This document shows, in pieces, positions 26,132 to 34,915 of a stretch of DNA of 64,000 nt. The notes below the pieces were generated by a model. It did not search any database, was not told the origin of the DNA, and saw only the letters and a list, made by a program, of their open reading frames with translations. Positions within the stretch are counted from its first letter, which is position 1, and every line of letters starts with the position of its first letter. Source of the stretch: JBFAPK01 sp040676675. Its GTDB lineage: Bacteria; Actinomycetota; Actinomycetes; Mycobacteriales; Micromonosporaceae. The stretch lies in contig NZ_JBFAPK010000002.1 in assembly GCF_040676675.1 (NCBI RefSeq), positions 372,001 through 436,000 of the forward strand. Reading direction: 5' to 3'. Made by a program: the position numbers and the translations under genes.

Positions 26132-26893
26132 TCATCGGCCCAGCCAGCCGCCGTCGACGGGCAACACGATCCCGTTGACGTAGTCCGACGCCGCCGACGC
26201 GAGAAACACCGTGGCGCCACCGAGATCGTCGGTGCGGCCCCAGCGGCCCGCCGGGATCCGGGCGAGAATGGCCCGATCCCGATCGGGGTCCTCGCGCAGT
26301 GCCCGGGTGTTGTCCGTGGCGATGTAACCGGGCGCGATGGCGTTGACGTTCACCCCCCGGGCCGCCCACTCGTTCGCCAGCGCCTTGGTCAGCCCGGCCA
26401 CGCCCGACTTCGACGCGGCGTAGCCGGGAACGGTGATGCCGCCCTGGAAGCTCAGCAGCGACGCGGTAAAGATGATCTTTCCTCGGCCGCGCTCGACCAT
26501 CGTCCGGCCGATCTCCCGGCTCAGCACGAACTGGCTGCTCAAGTTCACCTCGATAACGTGGTCCCACAGCTCGTCCGGGTGATCGGCGGCCGGGGTACGG
26601 GCGATCGTGCCGCCGTTGTTCACCAGGATGTCGATCGGCCCGAGCGCGGTGAGGTCCCGGGCCAACCGGTGCACGGCCGCCCGGTCGGCGAGATCGGCCC
26701 GCAGCGCGCTGAACCGGCGGCCCGCCGCCCGCACCCGGCGTTCCACCTCGCTCCCGCGCGGTTCCAGTTGCGCGGAGACACCAACGATGTCGGCCCCGGC
26801 CAGGGCCAGGGCCTCCGCCATGGCCAGGCCGATGCCGCGCCGGGCACCGGTCACGACGGCGGTCCGTCCGGACAGGTCGAACAACGCGGTCAC
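26132..26893 (-). CDS. short-chain dehydrogenase/reductase (KduD-like)
   Basis: A 253-residue NAD(P)-dependent SDR with TGARRGIG (cofactor loop), NNGG, catalytic YAASK (Tyr and Lys) and the upstream Ser segment FTASLLSFQGG. The sequence style is close to 2-keto-3-deoxygluconate 5-dehydrogenase (KduD) and gluconate 5-dehydrogenase. GTG 26893 overlaps the stop of the zinc dehydrogenase by 4 bp, so the pair is translationally coupled. It probably interconverts a keto and hydroxy sugar acid with the neighbouring dehydratase and dehydrogenase. The exact substrate is unknown. Confidence 0.85.
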   Translation of the reverse strand: MTALFDLSGRTAVVTGARRGIGLAMAEALALAGADIVGVSAQLEPRGSEVERRVRAAGRRFSALRADLADRAAVHRLARDLTALGPIDILVNNGGTIARTPAADHPDELWDHVIEVNLSSQFVLSREIGRTMVERGRGKIIFTASLLSFQGGITVPGYAASKSGVAGLTKALANEWAARGVNVNAIAPGYIATDNTRALREDPDRDRAILARIPAGRWGRTDDLGGATVFLASAASDYVNGIVLPVDGGWLGR

Positions 26894-27918
26894 CGGTCGT
26901 CTCCCCGCCAGTCGAGCAGCACCTTGAGCACGCCGCCGCCCTCCTCGAGGGCCACGAACGCGGCGTTCACCGCCTCGACGGGCTCGACCCGCGAGATGAG
27001 CTGTCCGGCCGGGACCGCGCCGGAGGCGACCAACCGGATCGCCTCCGCCATGTCGTCCCGCTGGTACAGGCGGGCGCCGAGCAGCTCCAGCTCGCGCCAG
27101 AAGAACCGGTGCAAATTGACTTCCCTGGGCCGGGGGTGGATCGCCACCAGCACCAGCCGGCCACGGGTGGTCAGGACGTCGACCGCCGTGCCGACGCCGG
27201 CGGCGGAGCCGGAGACCTCGAAGGCGATGTCGGCGCCCGCGCCGTCGGTACGGTCGTGCACCAACGCCACCACGTCGGTCGCGCCCGGGTCGACGGCCTC
27301 GATTTCCATCCCGTTCGCGGCGGCCCGGCGGAACGGGTCCGGCTCGACGAGAAGCACCCGGGCGCCGCGGCCCCTCGCGACGGTGGCGATCAGGACACCG
27401 ACCGGCCCGCCGCCGACCACGACGACCGCGTCGCCGGCGGTCACGTCCGCCCGCCGGATGTCGTGCACCGCGACCGCGACCGGTTCGACGAGCGCCGCGT
27501 GGTCGAGCGGCAGGTTCTCGGGGAGCGGCAGGACCAGGTCCGCCGGCACGGTCCAGAAGGACTGCATGGCGCCCGGCGAGTCGATGCCGAGAAAGTTCAT
27601 CGCGTGGCAGATGTGGGAGTTTCCGCGCCGGCAGGCGGCGCAGCGCCCGCACGACCGGGTCGGCATCACGGTCACGGCCTGGCCGACCGACCAGCCGGTG
27701 GTCTCCTCCCCGACGGCCGCGATCCGGCCGGACATCTCATGTCCGATGATCGCCGAGGCGCCGACCCGGGCGTCCATGTCCCCGTGGTAGATGTGCAGGT
27801 CCGTGCCGCAGATCCCGGTGTAGGCCACCGCGATCCGCACCTGGCCGCGACCCGGCGGTTCCGGCTCACGTTCCTCGATCCCGAGGTGGCGAGCCCCCCG
27901 GTAGACCACTGCCTTCAT
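26890..27918 (-). CDS. zinc-dependent alcohol (sugar) dehydrogenase
   Basis: A 342-residue medium-chain dehydrogenase. Catalytic-zinc ligands are in GICGTD and IIGHE, four structural-zinc cysteines are in CGRCAACRRGNSHIC, and the Rossmann motif is VVGGGPVGVL. The type includes L-idonate 5-, L-threonine 3- and sorbitol dehydrogenases. Together with the coupled SDR it resembles paired dehydrogenases of sugar-acid catabolism, such as the L-galactonate or L-idonate routes; that is an inference from context. Confidence 0.88.
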   Translation of the reverse strand: MKAVVYRGARHLGIEEREPEPPGRGQVRIAVAYTGICGTDLHIYHGDMDARVGASAIIGHEMSGRIAAVGEETTGWSVGQAVTVMPTRSCGRCAACRRGNSHICHAMNFLGIDSPGAMQSFWTVPADLVLPLPENLPLDHAALVEPVAVAVHDIRRADVTAGDAVVVVGGGPVGVLIATVARGRGARVLLVEPDPFRRAAANGMEIEAVDPGATDVVALVHDRTDGAGADIAFEVSGSAAGVGTAVDVLTTRGRLVLVAIHPRPREVNLHRFFWRELELLGARLYQRDDMAEAIRLVASGAVPAGQLISRVEPVEAVNAAFVALEEGGGVLKVLLDWRGDDR

Positions 27919-28000
27919 CGATCCTCCGTCTCGGCGGCCGGTACGTCACTCGTGGGTGAACCGCCCCGGCGGTGCACTCACGATTCGTCTGTTCTGGTGT

Positions 28001-28014
28001 TCAGCTCGCGCTGA
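28001..28014. promoter_or_regulatory. small inverted repeat upstream of the dehydrogenase pair
   Basis: TCAGCTCGCGCTGA (5-bp arms, TCGC centre) lies in the 147-bp gap between the dehydratase and the zinc dehydrogenase. It may be an operator or part of a weak terminator; no clear promoter is seen. Confidence 0.35.
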
Positions 28015-28065
28015 GGCTCTGGTCGTCAGCTCACGCCCAGGTTCGCGCAAGACGCGGTGGCCGGG

Positions 28066-29286
28066 TCAGTGGCGTGCGGTGGGCGACACGTCGTTGTGGG
28101 AGTGCAGCGGCGCGCCGGGGAACGGCCGCGCGGTGGCGATGCCGTCGACCCCGGCCAGCAGTCGCCGCCCGGCCCGCTCCGGCCGGACGTTCGGACCCTC
28201 GGACGCCTGCGCCCGCGGGTGCCGGACGGCCCGGATCCGGTCCTCGTCGACCCGGACGCCCAGGCCGGGTGAGTCACCGAGCACGAAGGCGCCGTCCTCG
28301 ACGTACAGGTCGACGGAGACGCCGACCGGCGGAGTCAGGTCCTGCAACTCGCTGGTCAGGTGGTTCGGCACCGCGGTCGCGGCGTGCAGCAGCCCGATCG
28401 GGCTGTTGCCGATCGGGCTGACCGGGAGGTCGTGGGCGTGGGCCAGGGCGGACGCCCGCAGGAAGTGGGTCACCCCCCAGACGGCGGCCATCTGCACGAT
28501 GTCGACCGCTCCGGCGGCGATCAGCGGACGGTACTGCTCCAGCCCGGTGAGGTTCTCCCCGGTGGCGACCGAGGCGCGGATTCCCCGGCCGACGGCGGCG
28601 AGGCCCTCGGCGTCCCACCGCCGGACGGGCTCCTCGATCCAGATGAGGTCGAGGGCCCGTTCCAGTTCGCAGACGTGTCGGACGGCCTGCTTGCGGGTCC
28701 AGGCCTCGTTGACGTCGAGCATCAGACCCGGCCGCTGGCCGTGCCCCGCCTCGGTCAGCACGTCCCGGACCAGACAGAGGCGCTGCCGGTCGCGCTCGAT
28801 GTCGAGGCCGCCCTTGAGCTTGGCGGCCCGCAGCCCGTACCGGGCGTAGACCTCGTACGTCGCGACGAGTTCGTCGTCGGTCAGCCCGATGTCCAGGCCG
28901 GACGCGTAGGCGGGAACCAGCCGGTCCCGCCCGCCCAGCAGCCGCCACAGTGGCTCGCCGGCCACCTGCGCCTTGATGTCCCACAGGGCGGTGTCGAGCG
29001 CGCCGATGGTGCCGAAGACCGGCCCCGCGTGCCCCGCCTTGAAGGTGTGCCGCAGCATGCGGTCGTAGAGGCTGGTCACGGCCCGGGGATCTTCGCCGTC
29101 GATGGCCGCGAAGATCCGCTCGATCTCCACGTGCGGTCCGAGGCCGACCCCCGAGATGCCCTCGTCGGTCTCGACGACGACGACCGACACCGGGACCACC
29201 CCGTCGGCGAAGACGCCGTTGGCGTCGCCGACGGGTCGTCCCCACTCCTGGACCGTGGTGAGTGTCCGATATCCGGTGATGCGCAT
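28066..29286 (-). CDS. enolase-superfamily (MR/MLE type) sugar-acid dehydratase
   Basis: A 406-residue enolase-superfamily protein. The barrel has the KxK motif (Lys156, Lys158 in AAKLKGG) and metal-binding acids in LMLDVNEAW (Asp191), WIEEP (Glu219) and TGEN (Glu244). The usual His/Asp dyad of mandelate racemase-type enzymes is absent: the expected SSH/APH-like position reads SPIG and the preceding Asp strand reads DIVQMAAVW. It should dehydrate or epimerise a sugar acid through a Lys base. It begins 1 bp after the permease stop, the last gene of the importer operon. Confidence 0.83.
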   Translation of the reverse strand: MRITGYRTLTTVQEWGRPVGDANGVFADGVVPVSVVVVETDEGISGVGLGPHVEIERIFAAIDGEDPRAVTSLYDRMLRHTFKAGHAGPVFGTIGALDTALWDIKAQVAGEPLWRLLGGRDRLVPAYASGLDIGLTDDELVATYEVYARYGLRAAKLKGGLDIERDRQRLCLVRDVLTEAGHGQRPGLMLDVNEAWTRKQAVRHVCELERALDLIWIEEPVRRWDAEGLAAVGRGIRASVATGENLTGLEQYRPLIAAGAVDIVQMAAVWGVTHFLRASALAHAHDLPVSPIGNSPIGLLHAATAVPNHLTSELQDLTPPVGVSVDLYVEDGAFVLGDSPGLGVRVDEDRIRAVRHPRAQASEGPNVRPERAGRRLLAGVDGIATARPFPGAPLHSHNDVSPTARH

Positions 29287-29287
29287 G

Positions 29288-30115
29288 TCAGCCCTTCGTG
29301 GAACCGGCGGCGACGCCGTCGGCGATCTGGCGCTGGAGGAACAGGTAGACCACCAGGACGGGAAGAGCGGCGATCAGGACTCCGGAGGCGAAGGTGGGGA
29401 TGTCGTCCGAGTACTGCCCCCGCAGCGAGGTCACGCCGACCATGAGGGTCCGGTGGTCCGCCGAGGGCATCATCACCAGCGCCATGAGGACGTCGTTCCA
29501 GCAGAACAGGGCGTTGAGGATGCCGACCGACAGCAGCGCCGGGGTACCCAGGGGCAGCATGATCCGGCGGTACACGCCGTACACGCTGTTGCCGTCGATC
29601 CTGGCCGCGTCGACGATCTCCGGTGGGATGGTCCGGTAGTAGCTCGTCATCAGGAAGACGGTGAACGGCAGGAACTGGGCCACGTAGACGAGGACCAGCC
29701 CGGGGTACGTGTCGATGAGGCCGCCGTCGGCCATGGTCCGGGCGAGCGGCACCATGATCACCTGGAACGGCACGAAGAGTCCCGCGAGGCAGCCCAGGAA
29801 CAGCGCCGCCGAACCGCGGAACCGCAGCTGGCTCAGGGCGAAGCCGGCCATCGACCCGAACAGCAACAACAGGGCCACCGACGACGTCACCACCAGCAGG
29901 GAGTTGACGAAGTACCGGGCCATGCCGACGCTGTTCCACGCCGTGCTGATGTTCTCCCAGCGCAGGGCGTCGGTCAGGGAGAACCGGTCGAGGATGTAGT
30001 CGCGCCGGGTCTTCATCGCGACGTTGGCGGTGAACAGCAGAGGATAGATCGTCGCCAGCGCGAGCAGCGCCATCGGGATGGCGACCACCCACCGGCCCGG
30101 ACGGTTGCGAGACAT
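29288..30115 (-). CDS. carbohydrate ABC transporter permease (MalG type)
   Basis: A 275-residue inner-membrane permease with six predicted membrane spans and the cytoplasmic EAA loop VDAARIDGNSVYGVYRRIML. ATG 30115 shares its A with the upstream permease stop (TGATG), which sets the start; the longer frame is a shadow of that permease. It works with the neighbouring MalF-type permease and binding protein. No ATPase is encoded here, so a shared MsiK-type ATPase elsewhere in the genome is expected. Confidence 0.92.
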   Translation of the reverse strand: MSRNRPGRWVVAIPMALLALATIYPLLFTANVAMKTRRDYILDRFSLTDALRWENISTAWNSVGMARYFVNSLLVVTSSVALLLLFGSMAGFALSQLRFRGSAALFLGCLAGLFVPFQVIMVPLARTMADGGLIDTYPGLVLVYVAQFLPFTVFLMTSYYRTIPPEIVDAARIDGNSVYGVYRRIMLPLGTPALLSVGILNALFCWNDVLMALVMMPSADHRTLMVGVTSLRGQYSDDIPTFASGVLIAALPVLVVYLFLQRQIADGVAAGSTKG

Positions 30116-31092
30116 CAGTCCTCCCTTCCCGCCCGCTGGAGCAGCTTGATCTGCAGCAGCCCCACGACGAGCATGATCATGAAGAGGACCGTCGACGCGG
30201 CCGACGCGAGGGCGGGGCGGTTCATCCGTCCCTGCTGGATCCAGATGTAGTACTCCGGCAGGTACGTCGACCCCTCCGGACCGCCGCTGGTCATCACGTA
30301 GAGCAGGCCGAACATGGAGGTCAGCATCCCGATCATCGTGGTCACGAAGACGAACTGGATGGTGCGCGACAGGCCCGGGACGATCACGTGCCAGACGACC
30401 TGGGGCAGTGACGCCCCGTCGACCCGGGCCGCGTCCAGCAGCGCGGCGTCCAGGGTCGCGAAGCCGGCGAGGAACACCACCAGGGCCATGCCGAACGTCG
30501 CCCAGACGTACACCCCGACCACGACGTACATCGCCACGTCCGGGTCCCCGAGCCAGTCCACCGGACCGATGCCGACCGAGGAGAGGACGGCGTTGAGCGG
30601 GCCGTCGAAGGCGAGCAGGAGGTTGAAGATCGCGCCGACGATCACCGGGGAGAGCACGGCGGGGAAGAAGTAGACGCCGCGGTAGAGCCGGTGGCCGGGC
30701 ACCCGGAGGTAGATGAAGGTCGCGAGCAGCCCGGGAATCGCCACCGCCACCGGCAGCAGCAGCACCAGCCGTCCCACGTTGGCCAGCGCGGTCCGCCACA
30801 GCGGGTCCTGGAACAGCTCCAGGTAGTTGTCGACGCCGACCGCGGTTCCGTTCCGCTCACCGTCGCCGGTGAAGGAGAAGTTGACCCCGAGGAGCAGCGG
30901 GTAGAGCCGTAGCACCACGATGACCAGGACGGCCGGAGCCACCAGGACGTAGGGAGCGAGGCGTTCGGCCCGCGGGCCACCGGCGCGCCGGGGACGGGTG
31001 CCGTCGCGGTGGGTGGCGGACCCGGGCGCCGCCCCGTCGGTACGTCCGGCCTCGACCGGACGAACCGACGGCGGTACGTTTCCGACCGGCAC
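30115..31092 (-). CDS. carbohydrate ABC transporter permease (MalF type)
   Basis: A 325-residue membrane protein with a long polar N-terminus (about 45 residues, rich in Arg and Pro), six to seven hydrophobic spans and the EAA loop LDAARVDGASLPQVVWHVIV. It starts 4 bp after the binding-protein stop. It forms the heterodimeric pore with the downstream MalG-type permease. Confidence 0.9.
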   Translation of the reverse strand: MPVGNVPPSVRPVEAGRTDGAAPGSATHRDGTRPRRAGGPRAERLAPYVLVAPAVLVIVVLRLYPLLLGVNFSFTGDGERNGTAVGVDNYLELFQDPLWRTALANVGRLVLLLPVAVAIPGLLATFIYLRVPGHRLYRGVYFFPAVLSPVIVGAIFNLLLAFDGPLNAVLSSVGIGPVDWLGDPDVAMYVVVGVYVWATFGMALVVFLAGFATLDAALLDAARVDGASLPQVVWHVIVPGLSRTIQFVFVTTMIGMLTSMFGLLYVMTSGGPEGSTYLPEYYIWIQQGRMNRPALASAASTVLFMIMLVVGLLQIKLLQRAGRED

Positions 31093-31096
31093 CGGT

Positions 31097-32362
31097 TCAG
31101 CCCGCCTGGTCGGAAGCGGCCAGCTGCTTCACCACCTCGTCAACGGTGATCGAGCCGCTGAGCAGTTGCTGGGAGAGCCGACCCATCAGGTCCAGGGTCT
31201 TCGAGGAGAGCGCCACGTGCAGGGCCGGCTTGCCGCCCTTGATCTCGGAGACGATCGTGGCGACGGCCGGGCCGCCCCGCGACACGTCGATCGTGGTGTC
31301 GGCGGCGACCGCGCCGGCGTCGGCGTAGAAGGCCCGCAGCGCGTCGGTCGAGGTCAGCGATCGCACCAGGTCGGCGGCGACCTTCGGGTCCTTCGTCCAC
31401 TTGGCGACCCCGTAGCCGATACCGCCGTCGTAGGGCAGGCTCGGGGTGGTCCCGGTGGTGACGACCGGGGCCTTCATGACGCCGAGCTTGTCGGCCGTCA
31501 GGAACTCGTTGAAGTCCTTCCAGTGCCCCACGTCCGACATCAGCCCGATGACGTGGGCGGCCTTGCCGGACTGGAAGAGCGCGAAGGAGTCGTTGAACAT
31601 CGCGGTCGAGTTGGCCCCGTCGTTGTTCAGGCCCGCGTCGCCGGCCTCCTTCCAGAGCTGGAAGACCCGCTTGACGTCGGGTGAGGTCCAGTCGCGCTTT
31701 CCGGCGATCCAGTTGTCGTACTCCTGCGCGGTGAGGACGCCCGACGCCAGGCCCGAGAGCCAGAACTGGATACCGAAGCCCTCCTTGTTGCCGAGGGCGA
31801 GGCACTTGGCGCCGGCCTTGGCGATGGCGGCGCAGTCGGCGACGAACTTGCTCCACGTCGTGGCCGGGCTCGCCGGGTCGAGCCCGGCCTTTTCGTAGAT
31901 CGCCTTGTTGTAGTAGATCGGGTGGCCCTGCAGCGTCACCGGGCTGGCGTAGACCTTGCCGTCCTTGGTGAACGCGCCCCAGCCGGCGAGGCGCTGCCTG
32001 TCCTCGGCCACGTACCCGTCCAACGGAACCAGTGCGTCCACCCGGTCACGGATCTGACCGCCCCCGTTGAACAACACGACGTCCGGACCCTTGCCCGACT
32101 GGATAGCCGCGCCGAGCAGCGTGTAGTACTGGTCGAAGGGCTGCGCGACGAACTCGACCGTCACGCCCGGGTGCTTCTTGGCGAAGTCCGCCTTCGCCTT
32201 TTCGATGTACGGTGCGGCGGAAGCCTCGCCGGACTTCCAGTCCCACACCACGAGTTTGCCCTCCGACCCGCCCGGGGACGAGCCGGGCCCTGTGGCGCTT
32301 CCACAGCCGGCCAACGCCAGTCCCACAACGAGGACGGCCGGCCACATTGCTCGCTGTTTCAT
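31097..32362 (-). CDS. sugar ABC transporter substrate-binding lipoprotein (MalE type)
   Basis: A 421-residue lipoprotein with signal peptide and lipobox LAGC, followed by a type 1 extracellular solute-binding fold (KLVVWDWKSGE, VTVEFVAQPFDQYYTLL, PIYYNKAIYEKAGLD). ATG 32362 is chosen because it begins the signal peptide and follows AAAGGG; the open frame extends 36 codons upstream into the regulatory gap. It is the first gene of the operon binding protein - permease - permease - dehydratase and is divergent from a FadR-type regulator. Confidence 0.92.
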   Translation of the reverse strand: MKQRAMWPAVLVVGLALAGCGSATGPGSSPGGSEGKLVVWDWKSGEASAAPYIEKAKADFAKKHPGVTVEFVAQPFDQYYTLLGAAIQSGKGPDVVLFNGGGQIRDRVDALVPLDGYVAEDRQRLAGWGAFTKDGKVYASPVTLQGHPIYYNKAIYEKAGLDPASPATTWSKFVADCAAIAKAGAKCLALGNKEGFGIQFWLSGLASGVLTAQEYDNWIAGKRDWTSPDVKRVFQLWKEAGDAGLNNDGANSTAMFNDSFALFQSGKAAHVIGLMSDVGHWKDFNEFLTADKLGVMKAPVVTTGTTPSLPYDGGIGYGVAKWTKDPKVAADLVRSLTSTDALRAFYADAGAVAADTTIDVSRGGPAVATIVSEIKGGKPALHVALSSKTLDLMGRLSQQLLSGSITVDEVVKQLAASDQAG

Positions 32363-32423
32363 CGTTGTCACCCTTTGAACGTGGGGTGGCCGGCGAACCG
32401 ACCGTCGGGCGTCACCATTGCGC

Positions 32424-32442
32424 CGAAACGTAACTCGTATGA
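32424..32442 (+). promoter_or_regulatory. shared 19-bp element, copy 2, with -10-like hexamer
   Basis: CGAAACGTAACTCGTATGA matches 17 of 19 bases of the element at 21027-21045 and has the same orientation. It contains the start of TATGAT (32438-32443), a plausible -10 for the GntR gene, and sits 60 bp upstream of the binding-protein start on the other strand. It is a candidate operator for the adjacent FadR-type regulator. Confidence 0.5.
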
Positions 32443-32519
32443 TGTGTGCCGTCAACGGTCCGCCGTACACTGACCAACGGGCACCGGGCTACCAGCGCGG
32501 TGAGCCGTCCGGAGGGGAC

Positions 32520-33290
32520 ATGACGCCATCGCAGGAGACCGCCTTGAATGCTTCAGCGCCCCCGGCCTGGACCCGCCGACCGACCAACCTCGCCCGGGCC
32601 GTCACCGCCGAGTTGGTGGAGCGCATCGTTCGCGGAACGCACCCCTCCGGTACGTCACTTCCGCCCGAGCCGGTGCTCTGCGAGACCTTCTCCGTCAGCC
32701 GGACCGTCGTCCGGGAAGCGGTCAAGATCCTTCAGGAGAAGGGGCTGGTGCAGGTCCGCCAGGGCGCCGGCACCATGGTGACCCCGCCGTCGTCCTGGGA
32801 CATGCTCGACGAACTCGTCCTCGCGGCCACCATCGCCGAGGACGACAGCCTCGCCATCCTCGACGATCTCGTCGTCACCCGGCGGGTGTTGGAGTCCGAC
32901 ATGGCCAACGTCGCCGCCCGCCTGGCGGACCCGGAAACCGTCGACCGGCTGGGCGCCCTGGTCGAGCGGATGGACGAGCTGGTCGACGACACCGTCACCT
33001 ACCACGAGCACGACCGCGCCTTCCACGACACGGTCATGCAGGCGTCCGGCAACCGCATCGCCCGCGGGGTCGTACGCGCGCTGGAGAGCCAGGTCGTCAA
33101 CACCGCCCGGTACATGGGCCGGACCGAGCGATCCCTGTGCGTGGCGTCCAACCGCGGGCACCGGCGCATCTACGAGCGCATCGCCGCACACGACCCGGAC
33201 GGCGCCGCCGAGGCGATGTTCACGCACATCACCGAGGCGTGGCTCGTCCGCCGCAACGGAACGGGCAGTCCCAGCCGGCTCGAACGGTGA
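32520..33290 (+). CDS. FadR/GntR-family transcriptional regulator
   Basis: A 256-residue regulator: an N-terminal GntR winged helix (about residues 25-90; LCETFSVSRTVVREAVKIL, VRQGAGTMV) and a C-terminal FCD domain whose metal-binding histidines are visible in YHEHDRAFHDTVMQ and in the last helices. ATG 32520 follows GGAGGGG. FadR-type regulators commonly respond to sugar acids. It is divergent from the importer/dehydratase operon and is the likely regulator of it and perhaps of the dehydrogenase pair. Confidence 0.9.
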   Translation: MTPSQETALNASAPPAWTRRPTNLARAVTAELVERIVRGTHPSGTSLPPEPVLCETFSVSRTVVREAVKILQEKGLVQVRQGAGTMVTPPSSWDMLDELVLAATIAEDDSLAILDDLVVTRRVLESDMANVAARLADPETVDRLGALVERMDELVDDTVTYHEHDRAFHDTVMQASGNRIARGVVRALESQVVNTARYMGRTERSLCVASNRGHRRIYERIAAHDPDGAAEAMFTHITEAWLVRRNGTGSPSRLER

Positions 33291-33301
33291 CATGTCGACC
33301 G

Positions 33302-33363
33302 GGCGGACGGGCTCGCGGTCCGCTGCGGGTGCCGGTACCCCGCCCACCACGAGCCCGCCCGCC
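33302..33363. terminator. bidirectional hairpin between GntR and CE1 genes
   Basis: GGCGGACGGGCTCG (33302-33315) pairs with CGAGCCCGCCCGCC (33350-33363) with one mismatch, enclosing a further small stem. It lies between two convergent stops and can terminate both. Confidence 0.55.
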
Positions 33364-33380
33364 GGGTCCTCGGACCGGTC

Positions 33381-34763
33381 TCAGGAGAACTGCGCGAAGA
33401 ACCTCCAGATCTCACCCTTGGTCCAGGTGGTGACGCCGCTCTCGGCGTAGGTCCCGTCCACCGGGCCGGGCATGTGACCGTTGTCGAACGCGGCCCACTG
33501 CACCGGGTAGCCGGAACGGCATCCCGAGTAGGCGGTGGTGACGTGCGTGCGGCTGCCCGCCGCCGGCTCCGGCGGGTTCTGGGCGGCGCAACCGTTGTTC
33601 CGGACGAAGGTGTCCCGCAGCGCCCGCCCCTGCGAGATGTTGAGGACGTTGTCCGTGATGCCGTGCAGCCCGAAGTACGCGATCGGCTGGGTACCGCCGC
33701 TGCAGCCGCTGATCTGCGCACCGGAGATGACCGCGACGGCCCGGAACACGTTCGCCCGGGCGCAGGCGAGCGCGTAGCTCATGCCGCCGCCCCAACTGAA
33801 GCCGAGGGCGAAGCGCTGCCTCGGGTTGACGCAGAGGTCGCTCTCGATCCGCTGGATCATGTCGTCGACGAAGGTCACGTCCTCGCCGCCGGCGTTGCCC
33901 CAGCCGTTGCCCAGCCCCTGCGGCGCGACCAGGATCGCGCTGTTGTTCGACTGCTCCTGCTGGCCGTAGTAGGACCAGGCGGCCCCGCTGGTGCCGCCCG
34001 AGGAGACGTCCTGCATGGTCCCGCCGCGCCAGTGGAAGGCGAAGATCAGCCGGTACGGGTTGGTGTTGTTGTAGTTGCTCGGCATCCGCAGGATGAACGA
34101 GCGGCTCTTGCCGTTGCTCTGGATCGTGTACGTGCCGCTCGACAGCGTCGGGGCCCGGCCGCACCCGGTGCCGCCCGACGGCGGGTCGCCGCCGTCGACG
34201 CGGACGAGTTGCCACTGCTGGTTGGCGCCGCCCCAGTCGGCGTACTGCACGATGTTTCCTCCGTCCGCCGTGGACGCGCCCTGCACCTCGACGGCCTTGC
34301 CGCTGTGCCGGCTGATCAACCGGACGTGCCCGCCGTCGGAGTCGGCCAGCCGGAACTGCTGGTTCGTCGCGTTGAGGTCGGACCACTGCACGATCGCGCC
34401 GCCGTCGGCGGTCGACCAGTTGTACACGTCGAGGACCTTGCCGGAGTGTCGGGACTTCAGCCGGTAGAAGCCGCCGCCCGAGTCCACGAACTGCCACTGC
34501 TGGTTCGCACCGTTGTTGCGGGCCCACTGGGTGATCCGCGCGCCGTCGCCCGTGGCCGAGCCGTACAGGTCCAGCGCCTTGCCGCTGTTCCGGTTCACCA
34601 GCACGTACCAGGCGCTGGTGTCCACCGTCGCCGCGGCCGCGGGCGCGACGTTCGTCGCGACGAGCGTGCCGGCCGCGACGACCGCCGCCGCCGCGCCGGC
34701 CAGCGCCGACCGCCAGCGACGTCGCCGTGGAGAGGCGGGACGAGCCGCACCGGTGGCCTTCAT
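33381..34763 (-). CDS. secreted CBM13-CE1 esterase (feruloyl/acetyl xylan esterase type)
   Basis: A 460-residue secreted enzyme. A signal peptide (to about residue 45) is followed by a CBM13 module (47-189) and a PHB-depolymerase/LpqC-like CE1 esterase domain (about 205-460). The nucleophile motif is GFSWGG, and a candidate catalytic His is in FDNGHMPG. Cys pairs fit an extracellular protein. In this context it most likely cleaves feruloyl or acetyl esters from arabinoxylan. It lies 152 bp downstream of the GH95 gene on the same strand, after a hairpin, so it may have its own promoter. Confidence 0.88.
   Translation of the reverse strand: MKATGAARPASPRRRRWRSALAGAAAAVVAAGTLVATNVAPAAAATVDTSAWYVLVNRNSGKALDLYGSATGDGARITQWARNNGANQQWQFVDSGGGFYRLKSRHSGKVLDVYNWSTADGGAIVQWSDLNATNQQFRLADSDGGHVRLISRHSGKAVEVQGASTADGGNIVQYADWGGANQQWQLVRVDGGDPPSGGTGCGRAPTLSSGTYTIQSNGKSRSFILRMPSNYNNTNPYRLIFAFHWRGGTMQDVSSGGTSGAAWSYYGQQEQSNNSAILVAPQGLGNGWGNAGGEDVTFVDDMIQRIESDLCVNPRQRFALGFSWGGGMSYALACARANVFRAVAVISGAQISGCSGGTQPIAYFGLHGITDNVLNISQGRALRDTFVRNNGCAAQNPPEPAAGSRTHVTTAYSGCRSGYPVQWAAFDNGHMPGPVDGTYAESGVTTWTKGEIWRFFAQFS
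34197..34625 (-). repeat. CBM13 module copy 3 (N-terminal in the CE1 esterase)
   Basis: This ~143-residue ricin-type module lies directly after the signal peptide and is closely similar to copies 1, 2 and 4. Confidence 0.85.
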
Positions 34764-34881
34764 GATCCGCTCCTTCTTCTCGGGGGTCGCACGCGAGCAG
34801 AGCGGGCGCGTGCGCCCAGGGGGTGTGCCGCGTCCGGTGGTGGCGTCGGCACGCTGCGTGGTTCGGGGGTGTCACGCCCGC

Positions 34882-34902
34882 CGCGCGTGAATGTCACGCG
34901 CG
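34882..34902 (-). terminator. hairpin after the GH95 gene
   Basis: CGCGCGTGA (34882-34890) pairs perfectly with TCACGCGCG (34894-34902) around a 3-nt loop, starting 13 nt after the GH95 stop on the minus strand. Short direct repeats of TGTCACG flank it. Confidence 0.6.
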
Positions 34903-34915
34903 TCGCGCACGGGTG

